From positions 1,054,001 through 1,118,000 of the forward strand of contig NZ_LQXS01000001.1 in NCBI RefSeq assembly GCF_001586775.1: a stretch of 64,000 nt of DNA, read 5' to 3'. Positions 9,124-18,703 of the stretch are shown here, piece by piece. The position numbers and the translations under genes were made by a program. The stretch's first letter is position 1. Each line of letters opens with the position of its first letter. The stretch comes from Sphingobacterium populi. Lineage in GTDB: Bacteria; Bacteroidota; Bacteroidia; Sphingobacteriales; Sphingobacteriaceae. The notes under the pieces are model-generated. The model ran no database searches. It was given only the letters and a program-made list of their open reading frames with translations, and was not told where the DNA came from.

Positions 9124-10884
9124 CTAATTGGATGATTGAGGCTTGAATTGTATGTGATTAGCGGTGGTGGCGTAAAGACCGATCAATGTACCGGTGAAAC
9201 CTCCTGCCACATCGGTCGACAAAATATCGCCAGAAAGCGCAGCACCAATCGGCTTATAGCTATTACCAGCCTGCTTGAAAGAAAATTGATAACGATCATC
9301 TTTGGATTCTACCCGCAAACTGAGCGATCGAGGATGGCTAATCTTTTCGGTAGCTAGTACAGTGGATTGGCTATCAGCCATCTTCTCCAAGACTACATAA
9401 TACTCATTATTGATCTTGGTAACACCCAATGAATAATAGAAAGCTTCGCTTTGCAAACAGGTTATTCCTGCAAAATCACGTGTGGATTTTGGCACAAAAT
9501 CGATCTCCACTTCCGTACTAAAGTCACGATGTTGCTGACGATAAAATAGTGCTGATATCGGTTTACGATCTGCTAAGCTATGACCTCCTGGATTTAGTTG
9601 AACACCATGTGCCGTTTGCTGTGCAAATTTTTCGCGAGGACCGCGCAATGCAACCCAGCGTAGGTCAAGATTCGCTTGCTTAAAACTATCCTCAAAACGG
9701 AAATTGCCATTTGGCAAGAAACCATCGATTCCTGTATGGTTACTTATTCCTTGCGGTGTAGGGATCGTGGGCTTCAAAGGTTCCATTCCTCCAACAAATA
9801 TGGGCCACTTACCTGTCCAATCTACTGGAAGAATAAAGGTTTCGCGTCCCGTATTTACTCTGCGGTTGACATTCGGTCGTACCGCCAAGAAGACCGCATA
9901 CCATGCTTCATCCGGTCCCTGCACCAGATCGGCATGACCAGCCCACTCGACTGGATTAGGACGTGATTTATCTAAGTGCCTTTGCGAAAGTATAGGATTG
10001 GTAGCGGCCGGTGTAAAAGGACCTGTGGGATGATCGCTAATAAAAATCACTTCGCTATGGTTACTCCCTGTACCTCCTTCTGCACACATGAGATAGTATT
10101 TACCATCCTTTTTGTAGAGATGCGGACCTTCGATCCATATCGGTTTATCTTGAATATTAACACCGCCATCTACCAGTATGCGATCAGTGCCGGGCACTAC
10201 TTGATCACTCTCTACATCGTAATCCCAAATTTTGATTACACGATGTCCTTCGTACAAAGCCTTTCCTTTGTCAGGAGCATCATTATGAATCAAGTATGCT
10301 TTGCCATCTTCATCGAAAAATAATGCTGGATCAATACCATCAATTTGCAGACGAATCGGATCAGTCCAATTGCCCTTTTGGGGATCCTGCGTTTTGACTA
10401 CCATATTACCTATACCAGCCGATATGTGTGTAGTCACCATGTAGAAAGTATCATTGTGTTTATTATACTGAATATCAGGCGCATAAACACCTTCACTGAT
10501 ACCCGCTTCTTGCACGTTGAGCTGGCTTTCGCGATCCAATACATGTCCTAGCTGAGTCCAGTTTACAAGATCCTTAGAATGAAATATCGGCACGCCCGGG
10601 AACATCACGAAGGAGGAGTTGACTAGATAGTAATCGTCGCCCTTACGAGTAATACTTGGATCAGGATAACAGCCTTGTAAAATCGGGCTAAAAAATTCTT
10701 CTGAAGAAAGGTTATGCTGTTCGTAGATAGCATCGTTACCCACGTATTGAAAATTATTAAATACAGCCTTTCCCTCTTCTAAAGCTTCCGCCTTGGCATC
10801 GGGATTATGGCAGGAAGTCAGTAAGCTAATGCTTAATAATGTTAGTAAACTACCGGCTATCTTAGGGGAAAAATATTTCATCAT
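9124..10884 (-). CDS. GH43 beta-xylosidase/alpha-L-arabinofuranosidase lipoprotein with C-terminal beta-sandwich
   Basis: The 586-residue product begins with a lipoprotein signal (lipobox LLTSC, Cys 25), so it is probably membrane-anchored. The GH43 five-bladed propeller shows the catalytic base in GCYPDPS (Asp75), the pKa-modulating Asp in GIDPALFFD (Asp185) and the general acid in IEGPHLYK (Glu252). After about residue 370 comes a second domain of the GH43 C2/beta-xylosidase type (DLRWVALRGPRE... then FYRQQHRDFSTEVEIDF). The fold and architecture match exo-acting enzymes that trim xylose or arabinose from xylo-oligosaccharides; which sugar cannot be read from sequence alone. It lies 41 bases after GH97 and 25 bases before GH127/146. 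Confidence 0.88.
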   Translation of the reverse strand: MMKYFSPKIAGSLLTLLSISLLTSCHNPDAKAEALEEGKAVFNNFQYVGNDAIYEQHNLSSEEFFSPILQGCYPDPSITRKGDDYYLVNSSFVMFPGVPIFHSKDLVNWTQLGHVLDRESQLNVQEAGISEGVYAPDIQYNKHNDTFYMVTTHISAGIGNMVVKTQDPQKGNWTDPIRLQIDGIDPALFFDEDGKAYLIHNDAPDKGKALYEGHRVIKIWDYDVESDQVVPGTDRILVDGGVNIQDKPIWIEGPHLYKKDGKYYLMCAEGGTGSNHSEVIFISDHPTGPFTPAATNPILSQRHLDKSRPNPVEWAGHADLVQGPDEAWYAVFLAVRPNVNRRVNTGRETFILPVDWTGKWPIFVGGMEPLKPTIPTPQGISNHTGIDGFLPNGNFRFEDSFKQANLDLRWVALRGPREKFAQQTAHGVQLNPGGHSLADRKPISALFYRQQHRDFSTEVEIDFVPKSTRDFAGITCLQSEAFYYSLGVTKINNEYYVVLEKMADSQSTVLATEKISHPRSLSLRVESKDDRYQFSFKQAGNSYKPIGAALSGDILSTDVAGGFTGTLIGLYATTANHIQFKPQSSN

Positions 10885-10925
10885 TACTGTTGTTCTTCAA
10901 TTGATTTGGATAAATTCTATTTGCT

Positions 10926-12884
10926 TTAGAAAATCACTACTCCGCCGTTCGGCTGAACAGAAATAGCCAATTCTCCATCCTTAATGGGCACTTGTTTTAG
11001 AAAAGTTTCGGTGAGGGATACATCTCCTATCATATGCATCGTTTTGCCATCGAGCATAGGCAGCTTTACCGTTAGGTGTTTTACTTCTGATTCTGCATTA
11101 ATGGCACCTATGTACCAACGATCAGCATGTCTTCGTGCCAGTACTACATATTTGCCCGGGTATCCGTCCAACAATAGCGTTTCATCCCACGTAGTAGGCA
11201 CATTTTGTAAAAACGCTATTTCAGATTTTGGGATCTCTTGTAAGTTATTTGGAGTTAATGCAAACGGTTGCACTGGGTTTTGAAAAAGCACCGTAGTTGC
11301 CAGTTGAAATGCATTGCTGGTTTGGCGGTCATTGCCCGATGTATTCCCCTTGTTAAGGTGCTTATTTAGCAAGACGCCACCAAATTCCATACTGCCCACC
11401 GTATTGCGTATAAAGGGATGTAACGTAGCAAATATGGCTTCCTGCTCGCGCACATGCTCGGAAAAAATAAGCATTTCTGATGCAATGACTGCTTCGCTAC
11501 CTACAAAATTGGGGTACATTCGTTCCCACCCTCGAGGCAAGGTTGCACCGTGGAAAATGATCATCAAACCATGATCATTCGCATCAGACAAGATGTCTTC
11601 ATATTGGCGTATGGTTTCTTGTTTATCACCACCAAAGAAGTCGACTTTCAAACCCTTTACACCGGCTTTTTGCAGCCATTGCATTTCTTTTTTTCGTACT
11701 ACACTGGTATTCATGCGATTTCTTGGTCCTTGCGGAGCGTCGTTGGCAGCACCATTGGAGTTGTACCACAGAAATACATCCACCTGTTTGCTTTTCGCAT
11801 AGGAGATAAGATCTTGCATCCTATCACGGCCAATCTGTGTATCCCAATGTGCATCAATTAAGATATACTCGAACTTCATGGCAGAAGCAAGATCGATATA
11901 GGCTACTTGGTCGTCCCAGTTCATACTTTGATCTTGCCAAATTAGCCAGCTCCAGGACGCGCGCCCATATTGATATTGCTGTGATGGTTCATATAGTGGT
12001 TCTACCAAATCAAACGGAATCGTGGTTTCTACAATGGACTGCAGTGATTTGCCGACTGTGATTGTACGCCACGGCGTTACTCCGGGAAGCGAAATTGCAG
12101 CACCCGTACTTCCAAAGCCATTATTTTCTTCCATATGTGGGTATGCTATAGTAAATAGCCCATTGGTATCGCTCTGCGCCAAGTGAGATCCACAATACAA
12201 GCTGCTTACGCCAGTCTCGGATAGCAAAACCCAGGTATCGTTTTCCACATGAAACAAACCGGGAAAGACATATCCGTATGGATTCCTTTTGGCTGTTGAA
12301 ACGGGTACATCGATCTGGTAATGTCCTTCATAACTAGGAGCTGTGCGTGCGAAACCTGTCATAGGCTTCATCATTTCCGACAAAAACAGCTGCGTTTTTT
12401 CGGGGAATGCATATCCTGTTTCTTCATTTTGAACGACCACAGCACGGCGTTCGCCCCAAATCGGTAATTCGTACCGAAATCCAATATCATGATTACTGAT
12501 CTGAAATTGTATGGAAAGATGCTGAGATTGCTCATTTTGTAGCGTGACATGCAGGGTATTTGCAGCGTAAGAAATGCTGGATTTCTTGATCCGATCTTGT
12601 GCGTAGTTTTTTTCTGTTGTAGCATGCGAAGCTTGCACTAAGATCAACTTGTCCATGAAAATACCCTCATTGGTATGTAAACCTAGCGGGGAAGCCTTTA
12701 TGATCACTGCGTCATCATACAAAACCTGGTAAAATGCTTTACCATCTTCTACAAAACAGGTTAAGGACAAGCGCTTATCTGGACTTTGCACCTTGATTTT
12801 CTCTGCTTTTGCTACATGCAATACCGCCACACACAGACATAGAAAGAACAGTCGTTTGCTAATATGTATTAAATAGTTTTTCAT
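10926..12884 (-). CDS. GH97 retaining-type glycosidase (alpha-galactosidase or beta-L-arabinopyranosidase)
   Basis: This 652-residue secreted enzyme (signal 1-27) has the GH97 N-terminal beta-sandwich (about 30-290), the (beta/alpha)8 barrel and a C-terminal all-beta domain. GH97 contains inverting SusB-like alpha-glucosidases and retaining enzymes. This one shows the retaining hallmark: GLKVDFFGGD puts an Asp at position 415, and GSEAVIASE puts a Glu at 470, the positions I recall for the nucleophile and acid/base of the retaining BtGH97b alpha-galactosidase. In a glucuronoarabinoxylan locus it would remove D-galactose or the isosteric L-arabinopyranose. Substrate choice is inference. It lies 87 bases downstream of GH67 in the same orientation. 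Confidence 0.87.
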   Translation of the reverse strand: MKNYLIHISKRLFFLCLCVAVLHVAKAEKIKVQSPDKRLSLTCFVEDGKAFYQVLYDDAVIIKASPLGLHTNEGIFMDKLILVQASHATTEKNYAQDRIKKSSISYAANTLHVTLQNEQSQHLSIQFQISNHDIGFRYELPIWGERRAVVVQNEETGYAFPEKTQLFLSEMMKPMTGFARTAPSYEGHYQIDVPVSTAKRNPYGYVFPGLFHVENDTWVLLSETGVSSLYCGSHLAQSDTNGLFTIAYPHMEENNGFGSTGAAISLPGVTPWRTITVGKSLQSIVETTIPFDLVEPLYEPSQQYQYGRASWSWLIWQDQSMNWDDQVAYIDLASAMKFEYILIDAHWDTQIGRDRMQDLISYAKSKQVDVFLWYNSNGAANDAPQGPRNRMNTSVVRKKEMQWLQKAGVKGLKVDFFGGDKQETIRQYEDILSDANDHGLMIIFHGATLPRGWERMYPNFVGSEAVIASEMLIFSEHVREQEAIFATLHPFIRNTVGSMEFGGVLLNKHLNKGNTSGNDRQTSNAFQLATTVLFQNPVQPFALTPNNLQEIPKSEIAFLQNVPTTWDETLLLDGYPGKYVVLARRHADRWYIGAINAESEVKHLTVKLPMLDGKTMHMIGDVSLTETFLKQVPIKDGELAISVQPNGGVVIF

Positions 12885-12971
12885 CGTTTTTTATCCAATT
12901 TACTAGCACCTTATACGAGTTTATAGCGCGGAAGTAGATCAACATTTTGCAGCCGATCTTTCCATGTGCTA

Positions 12972-15047
12972 CTAGTTGTGATGCTTAAGATTGAGCTTTA
13001 TTTTCTTTAATTCTTCCAATTGATGTTTCGGCGGTTCGATATCGTGCGGAATGGGTTTGTTAGCAAAAGTTTGAAAATACAAGAGCACGGCATCTTTCCA
13101 CCATACCGCATCATGCGATTGAATCGCTAGTCTTTTTTGTACATCCAGAAACCGTTCCTTATCTACATATGCTTCGAGTTCGTCCCACTGTTTTTGAAAA
13201 TGTCGTGCATCTGATACACCTGCATCGTACCGATAGCATAATTCATCCCATAAGGTATTTCCGTTACGCATTTGATATGTCCAGGGCACATGGTGAAACC
13301 ACAACAATAGTGTTTCGGGGCACGTCGCCACATCGCTATATATTTGCTGTAATGGTTCGTTGTATTGCGCGACGGCATTGCTTCCGGTTGCTGTACGATC
13401 AAAACCTACTCCACTTGTACTGGCATTGTGATAATACCAAGGCATCCAATCTGCTCGTGCGTTGGGTATATCGCCCCAAGGCTCGGGTCCGTAATGATGG
13501 TCGAATGCGAAAATATGGTGGAGCCCCAATGGCATCATATAATTGACGGCGGCTTCGCGAGATTTCAGCATCACGTCTTTGACCGGTTTCACAAAATTGG
13601 GATCTTTATCGAATGTGGCCTGAATCCATTCTTCGGCAATGTCTGCAGCACTAAGCGTATGATTCCAGGCTAGTCGACCATACGAATACCAATTCGCTTG
13701 CGCGAAATGGTGTCCGGTCCAATTGTCATCCGCACCGATGTTAGCTACGCCAGCTATAGCACTTTTGCCCTGCTGGTGATAGGTACCGTCAGTCATTTTG
13801 GCCACCGTGCTGTTCGAACCGTAGGCATAGGTATCGGCATCTAAAGTTTCTTTGAATAATGGTGCTAAGTAGACCAAATGATTAGAAAAGCCAAGATATT
13901 CTTGCGTAATCTGAAATTCGACCATTTGCTTCGACTTTTTGATAGCGCCAAATAAGGGATGAAATGGTTCACGAGGCTGAAAATCTATCGCTCCATTTTT
14001 AGTTTGTATGATAACATTGTCCCGAAATTGGCCATCCAATGGTAGAAATTCGGCATAAGCCTGCTTGGCGCGGTCCTCCGTTGTAGGGTTATACACAAAA
14101 GCTCGCCACATGATGAGTCCATTATAGGGCTGCAAAACATCGGCCAGCATATTGGCTCCTTCAGCGTGCGTCCTGCCATAATCCTGTGGACCGGGCTGAC
14201 CTTCTGAATTAGCTTTTACTAAAAAGCCGCCGAAATCTGGGATAAGATTATAGATTTCCTTCGCTTTCATGGCCCACCACTGCTGTACTTCATCGCGCAG
14301 TGGATCCGAATCATCTAATCCGCCAATAACGGCAGGCGATGAGAAATTCGCCGATAGGTACACTTGAATGCCATACGGGCGAAAGAGATCCGCCAATACT
14401 TTTACTTTCTGCAAATAAGTGGAGCTAAGTATTTGGGGTGATGCATTAACATTGTTTAATACAACGGTGTTGATCCCAATCGATGCGTTGGCACGGGCAT
14501 ATTGGACATATCTTGGAGATATGCTGCCGGGCAATTCATCCCATAGCCAGAGCGAATGACCGGCGTACCCACGCTCAACGGTACGATCCAAATTGTCCCA
14601 ATGATTGAGAACCCGAAGGTCAAACGTTGGAATTTCGGAAACCTCGAATGGCTCGGAAAATTCTTGACCGACCTGTTGTCTACGAAGTAGATCGTATGCA
14701 CCGTACAGCAAGCCAATCGGTTGGTACGCTGTAATACGCAATTTTTGGCTATTCCCTTGGATCTGATACCCATCTTTCCAGCTTTGTTTGCGCTGGTCGA
14801 GCACGAGTTCAATATGCTGACCAGCCCAGTAGTTCTCCAATTCTTGTACGGCAAGCTGCGCGGAGGCATGACTGCTCTTGCTGGAAATCGTTCGGAGAGC
14901 TGCTATCTGTGCCGACACGCGATCATAACGCAACCATAATTGACTGCCATCGTCGGCCTGAAGCAGCCCCACTGGAATCCAAACAACAGTGAAGATGATT
15001 AAGTATATTTTGTAAAATCGTGTAAACATGTTAATCAAAAAATTCAA
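12972..15047 (-). CDS. GH67 alpha-glucuronidase
   Basis: The 691-residue protein has the usual GH67 length. The three catalytic carboxylates are in place: the acid in VKANSEGQPGP (Glu282), and the two bases in KNGAIDFQPREP (Asp355) and FQITQEYLGF (Glu383). They keep the same spacing as Glu292, Asp365 and Glu393 of the Cellvibrio enzyme (offset 10). GH67 enzymes remove (4-O-methyl)glucuronic acid from the non-reducing end of short xylo-oligosaccharides, so the enzyme should act after backbone cleavage. A hydrophobic N-terminus (FYKIYLIIFTVVWIPVGLLQA) suggests export to the periplasm. Translation could start at Met1 or at Met7. It complements the GH115 in this locus, which acts on internal residues. 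Confidence 0.92.
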   Translation of the reverse strand: MNFLINMFTRFYKIYLIIFTVVWIPVGLLQADDGSQLWLRYDRVSAQIAALRTISSKSSHASAQLAVQELENYWAGQHIELVLDQRKQSWKDGYQIQGNSQKLRITAYQPIGLLYGAYDLLRRQQVGQEFSEPFEVSEIPTFDLRVLNHWDNLDRTVERGYAGHSLWLWDELPGSISPRYVQYARANASIGINTVVLNNVNASPQILSSTYLQKVKVLADLFRPYGIQVYLSANFSSPAVIGGLDDSDPLRDEVQQWWAMKAKEIYNLIPDFGGFLVKANSEGQPGPQDYGRTHAEGANMLADVLQPYNGLIMWRAFVYNPTTEDRAKQAYAEFLPLDGQFRDNVIIQTKNGAIDFQPREPFHPLFGAIKKSKQMVEFQITQEYLGFSNHLVYLAPLFKETLDADTYAYGSNSTVAKMTDGTYHQQGKSAIAGVANIGADDNWTGHHFAQANWYSYGRLAWNHTLSAADIAEEWIQATFDKDPNFVKPVKDVMLKSREAAVNYMMPLGLHHIFAFDHHYGPEPWGDIPNARADWMPWYYHNASTSGVGFDRTATGSNAVAQYNEPLQQIYSDVATCPETLLLWFHHVPWTYQMRNGNTLWDELCYRYDAGVSDARHFQKQWDELEAYVDKERFLDVQKRLAIQSHDAVWWKDAVLLYFQTFANKPIPHDIEPPKHQLEELKKIKLNLKHHN

Positions 15048-15071
15048 AAACTTACTATATATGATGTGTGA

Positions 15072-16072
15072 CTACCCTACTTCACTATTCTCAAGATTAG
15101 GAACTTGCTTTCCTTCTATCGTTTTGATATGGCCGTTATCATCATATTCAAGTTCTACCACTTTCATACTACGCAACCAGGTCTTTCCGTCCGATGGCAC
15201 GCAATCGTGGTAAAACAGCCACCATTTATCCTGAAACTGGACGATGCTGTGGTGGGTGGTCCACCCTACTACGGGCGTAGTATGACGCCTTGATAGGTAA
15301 ATGGCCCATATGGATTATCGCCAACCGCATAGCATAGCAAATGTGTATCGCCTGTTGAATACGAGAAATAATATTTGCCCTGATAGATATGCATCCAGGA
15401 TGCTTCGAAAAATCGACGTTCGGTGTCGCCTTGCTTCAGTGGTTGTCCAGTTTCATCCAATATGAGTACGTCGCGGGGTTCTTCGGCCATAGACAGCATA
15501 TCATCCGACAATCGCGCGACCTTTGGCGAGAGCGCCTGCTCATGGAACAAAGGCAGATTGACATCGGCATTTAACTTGTTGTTCCGATAGTATTGCAATT
15601 GACCACCCCAGATACCGCCGAAATACATATAATACTGATTGTCGGCATCTTCAAAGATGCACGGATCGATACTGTAGCTCCCATCCATCGGGTTACCTAA
15701 AGGCTTAAATGGTCCTGACGGACGATCGCTAATAGCTACGCCAATCCGAAAAATATCGGTCTTATCTTTCATCGAGAAATAGAGGAAATATTGGCCATTT
15801 TTGTGCGCTACATCCGAATCCCAAAGCTGTCGGCCTGCCCAAGGCACATCTTCTACACGTAATATTTCGCCGTGATGAATAACTTCTCCATCCACGCTTT
15901 CCATTGAGAATACGTGATAGTCTTTCATATCAAAATGATCACCATTATCATTCTCAGGCTTTCCGCTTTCCCAATCGTGCGAAGGGTAGATATATAATCT
16001 ACCTTCAAATACGTGTGCAGACGGATCTGCCATGTAATCATCTGGAAATAAATATTTTGGTTGTTGTTTCAT
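15072..16072 (-). pseudogene. GH43_1-like cytosolic beta-xylosidase/arabinofuranosidase, broken by a 1-base frameshift
   Basis: The first frame (15269-16072, 267 residues) contains the base in YMADPSAH (Asp16), the modulating Asp in SIDPCIFED and the acid in RRFFEASWMH, then stops after GVILRP. In the +1 frame the protein resumes without a gap (VVGWTTHHSIVQF...FYHDCVPSDGKTWLRSMKVVELEYD) and ends at 15072. Adding one C/G at the CCC/GGG run at 15273-15275 restores a gene of about 333 residues, the normal GH43_1 size. All three catalytic residues lie before the break, but the fifth propeller blade is lost. There is no signal peptide, so it would be cytosolic and act on oligosaccharides brought in by the neighbouring GPH transporter. 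Either a real recent mutation or an assembly indel. Confidence 0.85.
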
Positions 16073-16080
16073 CGTGTGTT

Positions 16081-17249
16081 TTATTTTATTTCAGCAGCAT
16101 TACGGGCTAAACTGACGATGTCTTGTACAAAGGGTTTAGGTTTAAAATTTCGGTCAAATAGTAATGGATAATCCGTACGACCGGGAATCGGCCAGCCATT
16201 TTTCCACGAATATTGATCCCCGACACCCCATAAGGTTACTCTGGAAATCTTATCGCTATGTTTTAGATACACTTTAAAGAAGTTTACGTATCGTTCTCCT
16301 AGTTTATTCATGACGCTATCTGGCAAGCCATCTACGTATGGATTGAGCTCATTCTTGTACGCATACGTCTCGCTAATTTCGGCACCTTGGTTTTCGCGCG
16401 CATGTGGCAACACAGAGACATCCAACTCTGTGACCATCACCTTTGCGCCAGTAGATGAAAATGCTAAAATGGTTTTTTCGATTTCATCAAGTTCAGGATG
16501 ATACAGACCTTGGTGCTCTTGCATGCCAATGCCATGAATAGGTATACCGCGCTCTTGTATGCTTTTGACAACTTTTACAATGCCATCCCGCTTGGCCGGA
16601 ATGGCCGTAGAATAATCATTGTAGTATAGCTCTGCATCTGGATCAGCTTCGTGAGCGAACTGGAATGCTAGGGGAATAAAATCTTCTCCAATGATCTGAT
16701 AGAATTTACTTTTTCGGTATTCGCCATTATCCAATACCGCCTCATTGACTACATCCCATCCTGCAATCTTACCTTTGTACCTTGATACTACTTTGTGAAT
16801 ATGTGAGCGCATTCGTGCAATCAGTACATCGCGCGATACGTCTTTTCCATTTTCATCAGAAAAAACCATCTTGGAGCTTGGGAGTGCCATATCAAGGTGT
16901 GACCTACGAGATGCATGTCATGTTTTTGACCAAATGCGACAAAGCGATCGGCATCGGTAAAATTAAATTCTCCTTCGCGCGGTTGCAGATACATACTCTT
17001 CATACAATTCTCGGCCACGATGGAATTGAACTGTTGCTGTACTAAGGCTATTGCCTCGCCATCACGTTCCCAGATCTGATCTAGATTTAATGCAGTACCA
17101 ATGTAGAAGCGACCTTGGAAAGCTTCTTTTAGTACCACCGGATCATTTGTTGGTATTTTTTCACGCGAACTGTTACTAGCACAGGCTATTCCTGAAGCTA
17201 CCACGGTGGTTAACAGTAATGCCTTGATGCTTTTCATTTTTGTTTTCAT
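16081..17249 (-). pseudogene. GH10 xylanase lipoprotein, broken by a 1-base frameshift
   Basis: The N-terminal frame (start 17249, MKTKMKSIKALLLTTVVASGIAC..., probable lipoprotein) runs through GRFYIGTALNLDQI and HLVGHTLIWHSQAP, then goes out of frame near 16871. The next frame, to 16081, carries on with KMVFSDENGKDVSRD, the acid/base in WDVVNEAV, and the nucleophile in VMVTELDVS, ending LARNAAEIK. One extra A/T in the doublet at 16871-16872 restores about 389 residues, normal for single-domain GH10. As it stands both catalytic Glu residues are on a fragment lacking the first two beta-strands. Its start overlaps the GPH transporter stop by 4 bases (ATGA), so the two are translationally coupled. 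The next gene starts 8 bases after it. Confidence 0.88.
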
Positions 17250-18664
17250 ATTTGGTCTTTATATCGGTATTCGATTTCGTAATTAATTTTATCCATCAGA
17301 GCATCATCCAGATCATATTTAGAAATGATCCATAAGCCCAGTACAAGAAGCATGGCGGGAATAACGGCTACTAGCCAAAGAATACCTTGCTCAGCGAAAG
17401 CAGATTGTCGAAGCGTATTTTGTTGATCAAAACCTACGTAAGCTAATACCAAACCAGGAACTACTCCTCCGAGCGCCATACCTGCTTTATAGAAAATGCC
17501 CGTCAGCGCATTTACAATGCCTGAAATGCGTTTACCCGTTGTATGCTCTCCGTAGGAAATCACTTCTGGCACTAGTGCCCACATGTAACCTGTGGCCACG
17601 ATCACACCGGTAGATTTGACGAACTGCGCAATAAGCACGAGCCATATTTGAGTTTTAAGCGCAGGAACGACCGAAATCACATAGAGCAGGATCATGCCGA
17701 ATATGGCGATGCTCAGAAACAGGTAAAACATTTGTCTCTTTCCGATTGTCCTTTTGATAGCGGGCACCAAAGGCATAAAAATAAAGGCGGGTATGGATCC
17801 TAGCGCCATGAAATAGGGCAACATTTGTGGGGCTTGCACATTATATATCATGTAATATGAACCAGCCGAATTGCCAATGGCCATCATCGCAAATGCGGTA
17901 ATAAAAAAATAAGCCAACACGCGCAAAGGCTTATTACGTCTAAACTCAGTCCATAGATCCGAAACGTGCACATTTTCTGTCTCTTTTTCGTCCATCACCA
18001 CCCGTTCCTTTGTTTGCGTGTAGCAAAAAATCAATAAGAATAATCCGGCGATAGCATATATGGTCATTGTAATAAACCAAGCATCTCCAGAAGCTGAAGA
18101 ATTTATTTTGCCGTCGGGAGAGAAATATTGCACCACAATTGGCACGCCATATCCTACGGCTAATCCTCCTAGATTGGCCATAAACATTCGCGTAGAAGTT
18201 AGCTTGGTAATCTCATCTGTATCTCTGGTCAGCGAAGCATTTAAAGCACCATAAGGTACGTTGATCAGCGTGTATAGCATAGACAGACCGACGTAGGTAA
18301 TATAGGCATAGGTTAAAGATCCCGAGAAACCATTCCAAAAACACAGTATCGCAAACCCGGTAAGCGGAATACCACTTAGTAGCAGATAGGACCGATACTT
18401 ACCATACTTAGGATTCTTCTTGTCGACAAAGGCGCCAACTACAGGATCCCATAAAACATCCACGATCCTTACGATCAAAAACATCAATCCTGCCGCAGCA
18501 GCAGAAATACCAAAGACATTGGTATAAAATAGAAGCAGATACATAGAAACGGTCTGATAAATGAGATTCTGGGCTAGATCTCCCGAACCAAAACCGATCC
18601 GCTGGACTTGCGAAAGCTTATAAAACCCTCTGGTTTCTATTCCCTGTTTCACGTCTGTATTCAT
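17246..18664 (-). CDS. GPH-family (glycoside-pentoside-hexuronide) sugar:cation symporter
   Basis: The 472-residue protein is strongly hydrophobic with about 12 membrane segments. It contains the GPH/MelB signature after TM2 (DPVVGAFVDKKNPKYGKYRSYLL) and the early Asp-containing helix FGSGDLAQNLIYQ. Members such as XynP-like proteins carry xylosides, xylo-oligosaccharides or hexuronides across the inner membrane with H+ or Na+. Its place beside a cytosolic-type GH43 and a GH10 points to xylo-oligosaccharide uptake (inference). The stop overlaps the GH10 start, and GH115 ends 40 bases upstream. Confidence 0.9.
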   Translation of the reverse strand: MNTDVKQGIETRGFYKLSQVQRIGFGSGDLAQNLIYQTVSMYLLLFYTNVFGISAAAAGLMFLIVRIVDVLWDPVVGAFVDKKNPKYGKYRSYLLLSGIPLTGFAILCFWNGFSGSLTYAYITYVGLSMLYTLINVPYGALNASLTRDTDEITKLTSTRMFMANLGGLAVGYGVPIVVQYFSPDGKINSSASGDAWFITMTIYAIAGLFLLIFCYTQTKERVVMDEKETENVHVSDLWTEFRRNKPLRVLAYFFITAFAMMAIGNSAGSYYMIYNVQAPQMLPYFMALGSIPAFIFMPLVPAIKRTIGKRQMFYLFLSIAIFGMILLYVISVVPALKTQIWLVLIAQFVKSTGVIVATGYMWALVPEVISYGEHTTGKRISGIVNALTGIFYKAGMALGGVVPGLVLAYVGFDQQNTLRQSAFAEQGILWLVAVIPAMLLVLGLWIISKYDLDDALMDKINYEIEYRYKDQI

Positions 18665-18703
18665 TGCCTATTTTGCGCTATGTATAGTTTATAATTTCGT
18701 AGT

